A stretch of DNA of 16,039 nucleotides from assembly GCA_023430285.1 (NCBI GenBank), contig JAEZAV010000006.1, positions 1-16,039 on the forward strand. The letters run 5' to 3'. The translations under genes and the position numbers were made by a program. This document shows positions 14,746-16,039 of the stretch, piece after piece (the first letter of the stretch is position 1; every line of letters starts with the position of its first letter). This stretch comes from Methanobacteriota archaeon. GTDB taxonomy: Archaea; Methanobacteriota; Methanobacteria; Methanobacteriales; Methanobacteriaceae. The notes under the pieces are model-generated. The model searched no databases. It had not been told where the DNA came from and was given only the letters and a program-made list of their open reading frames with translations.

Positions 14746-14767
14746 GGGTTTAATGAGATTTAAACCC
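14746..14767 (+). repeat. Perfect inverted repeat in the guaB leader
   Basis: GGGTTTAA and TTAAACCC are separated by six bases (TGAGAT). It is a candidate operator or RNA hairpin. A second, shorter stem (CAACC at 14783-14787 with GGTTG at 14795-14799) reaches the first base of the GGAGGT ribosome-binding site. Confidence 0.5.
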
Positions 14768-14810
14768 AAAAAACTATTTGAACAACCTTTTGAGGGTTGG
14801 AGGTATTTAT

Positions 14811-16039
14811 ATGTTCTCGGAAAAATTGATTAATGCACCAGAAGGGTTCACTTTTGACGATTTTTTGATGTTACCATCAGTATCTTCGGTTGAACCCAAG
14901 GACGTTGAAACTACGACCCAAATTTCAAGAAATTACAGAATTAACATCCCAATAGTTAGCTCTGCCATGGACACAGTAACAGAAGGAGAAATGGCAATAG
15001 CTTTAGCTCAAGAAGGTGGTTTAGGTGTTATACACCGAAATATGACCATTAATGAGCAGATTAATGAGATCAAAAAGGTTAAACGGTCCGGAGATCTTAC
15101 AATAAGGGATGTTATCACCATAAGTCCCGAAGCTTCCATTGTAGAAGCACAGGAAATTATGGATGAAGAAGAGATAAGCGGACTTCCAGTTGTTAGGGAT
15201 GGAACAGTCGTAGGTATAATAAGTCGGAGAGATGTAAAACCTATTTTAAATTCTGATCCCAAGAGGATGGTTCAGGATATCATGACAGAGGAAGTTGTCA
15301 CAGTATCGGAATCCACCACACCTGCAGAGGCTCTTGACATAGCCTACGAAAACAAAGTTGAGAGACTACCTGTTGTTGAGGATGGTATCATTGTGGGCAT
15401 ACTCACAATGAGGGATATACTTGAAAGAAAGAATTTCCCAAATGCATCCCGGGATAAAAAGGGCAGATTCCTAGTTGCCGCAGCAACAGGACCATTTGAT
15501 CTTGAAAGGGCAATGGCACTTGATGAAGCAGGTGCAGATATAATTGCAGTTGACTGTGCACACGCACACAAACCAAGTATTGTCGATTCTGTTAAAAACA
15601 TGAACGAAAATATTGATGCAGATCTTTTAGTGGGTAACATAGCCACAGGAAAAGCTGCAGAAGATCTCATGGCAGCAGAAGTTGATGGATTCAAAGTTGG
15701 TATAGGTCCAGGTTCCATATGTACAACCAGGATCATATCTGGAGTTGGAGTACCACAGCTAACAGCTATATCTTCGGTGGCAGATGTTGCCAAAGATTAT
15801 GGAGTTCCAGTTATAGGTGATGGTGGTTTAAGATACTCTGGAGATATTGCAAAGGCCATAGGGGCTGGAGCAGATGCAGTCATGCTTGGAAGTCTTTTAG
15901 CAGGTACACGCGAAGCACCTGGAGATGTTGTTATAATGAACGGAAGAAAGTTCAAACAATACCGGGGAATGGGTTCATTAGGAGCTATGACTGGTGGAGT
16001 TGGAGCAGGAACAGACCGTTACTTCCAAGAAGTTAAGGG
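14811..16039 (+). CDS. guaB: GuaB, inosine-5'-monophosphate dehydrogenase (3' end cut off by window)
   Basis: IMP dehydrogenase oxidises IMP to XMP with NAD+, the committed step to guanine nucleotides, in the cytoplasm. 409 codons are present without a stop; family members have about 480-500 residues, so roughly 80-90 C-terminal residues lie outside. The order is the N-terminal barrel part (FTFDDFLMLPSVSSVEP, then SSAMDTVTEGEMA and GGLGVIHRNM) and two CBS domains (about 97-205, including SGLPVVRDGTVVGIISRRDV and ERLPVVEDGIIVGILTMRDI). The rest of the barrel has VDCAHAH and GIGPGSICTTR, with catalytic Cys304, then GDGGLRYSGDIAKA and YRGMGSLGAM. The window ends at TDRYFQE, just where the mobile flap begins. 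GGAGGT at 14799-14804 with 6-nt spacing fixes ATG 14811. A leader with inverted repeats suggests regulation. Confidence 0.96.
   Translation, partial: MFSEKLINAPEGFTFDDFLMLPSVSSVEPKDVETTTQISRNYRINIPIVSSAMDTVTEGEMAIALAQEGGLGVIHRNMTINEQINEIKKVKRSGDLTIRDVITISPEASIVEAQEIMDEEEISGLPVVRDGTVVGIISRRDVKPILNSDPKRMVQDIMTEEVVTVSESTTPAEALDIAYENKVERLPVVEDGIIVGILTMRDILERKNFPNASRDKKGRFLVAAATGPFDLERAMALDEAGADIIAVDCAHAHKPSIVDSVKNMNENIDADLLVGNIATGKAAEDLMAAEVDGFKVGIGPGSICTTRIISGVGVPQLTAISSVADVAKDYGVPVIGDGGLRYSGDIAKAIGAGADAVMLGSLLAGTREAPGDVVIMNGRKFKQYRGMGSLGAMTGGVGAGTDRYFQEVK

Noticed and set aside
15344..15793. 149-codon open frame on the - strand inside guaB
   Set aside because: It lies opposite the IMP dehydrogenase gene, whose catalytic and CBS motifs are unmistakable. 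Its product is low-complexity Ser/Ala/Ile-rich, as expected from antisense reading, and it has no ribosome-binding site.
1..16039. CRISPR arrays, insertion sequences, toxin-antitoxin or defence genes
   Set aside because: No regularly spaced direct repeats, transposase motifs or defence-type domains were seen on either strand. Repetition at 2508-4891 is a gene duplication.

Overview
The window looks like chromosomal DNA from a mesophilic, AT-rich methanogenic archaeon of the order Methanobacteriales, most probably Methanobacterium or a close relative. That placement is an inference. It rests on a complete MfnB (methanofuran biosynthesis), archaeal TATA/BRE-type promoters, oligo-T terminators, strong GGAGGT/GGTG ribosome-binding sites, frequent TTG starts, and Fe-S proteins built from the CCG domains typical of methanogens. 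No rRNA, tRNA, CRISPR array, transposase or prophage gene was seen.

Left part (1-8860): a surface-glycan or glycoprotein gene cluster. It starts with the 3' part of a soluble dolichol-phosphate-mannose-synthase-like GT2 enzyme. A small three-helix DUF2304 membrane protein follows, then four GT-B (GT4) glycosyltransferases on the + strand (1215-5998). Two of these are tandem paralogues that share an unusual loss of the first Glu of the EX7E motif. Converging on this set is a Wzx/RfbX-type lipid-linked oligosaccharide flippase on the - strand. Divergent from the flippase is a membrane-anchored GT2 enzyme. Together these genes could build a polyprenyl-linked glycan on the cytoplasmic face and flip it outward; the substrate is unknown.

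Middle part (8861-11335): a translationally coupled two-gene operon. It encodes a double-CCG-domain Fe-S protein (HdrB/HdrD/LutA superfamily) and a LUD-domain protein with two [4Fe-4S] motifs (LutB-like), with no LutC beside it. Downstream is a 49-residue gene for a protein with an acidic N-terminus and a C-terminal membrane helix, preceded by an inverted repeat at its probable transcription start.

Right part (11336-16039): two - strand genes encode a secreted M14-like zinc peptidase homologue rich in N-glycosylation sequons and a membrane M48 metalloprotease with an extra N-terminal domain. Two + strand housekeeping genes follow: mfnB (TTG start, strong Shine-Dalgarno) and guaB (IMP dehydrogenase), which runs off the window end. 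Both have inverted repeats in their promoter or leader regions that may be regulatory.

All functional calls come from reading motifs and family resemblance by eye. No database search was run.
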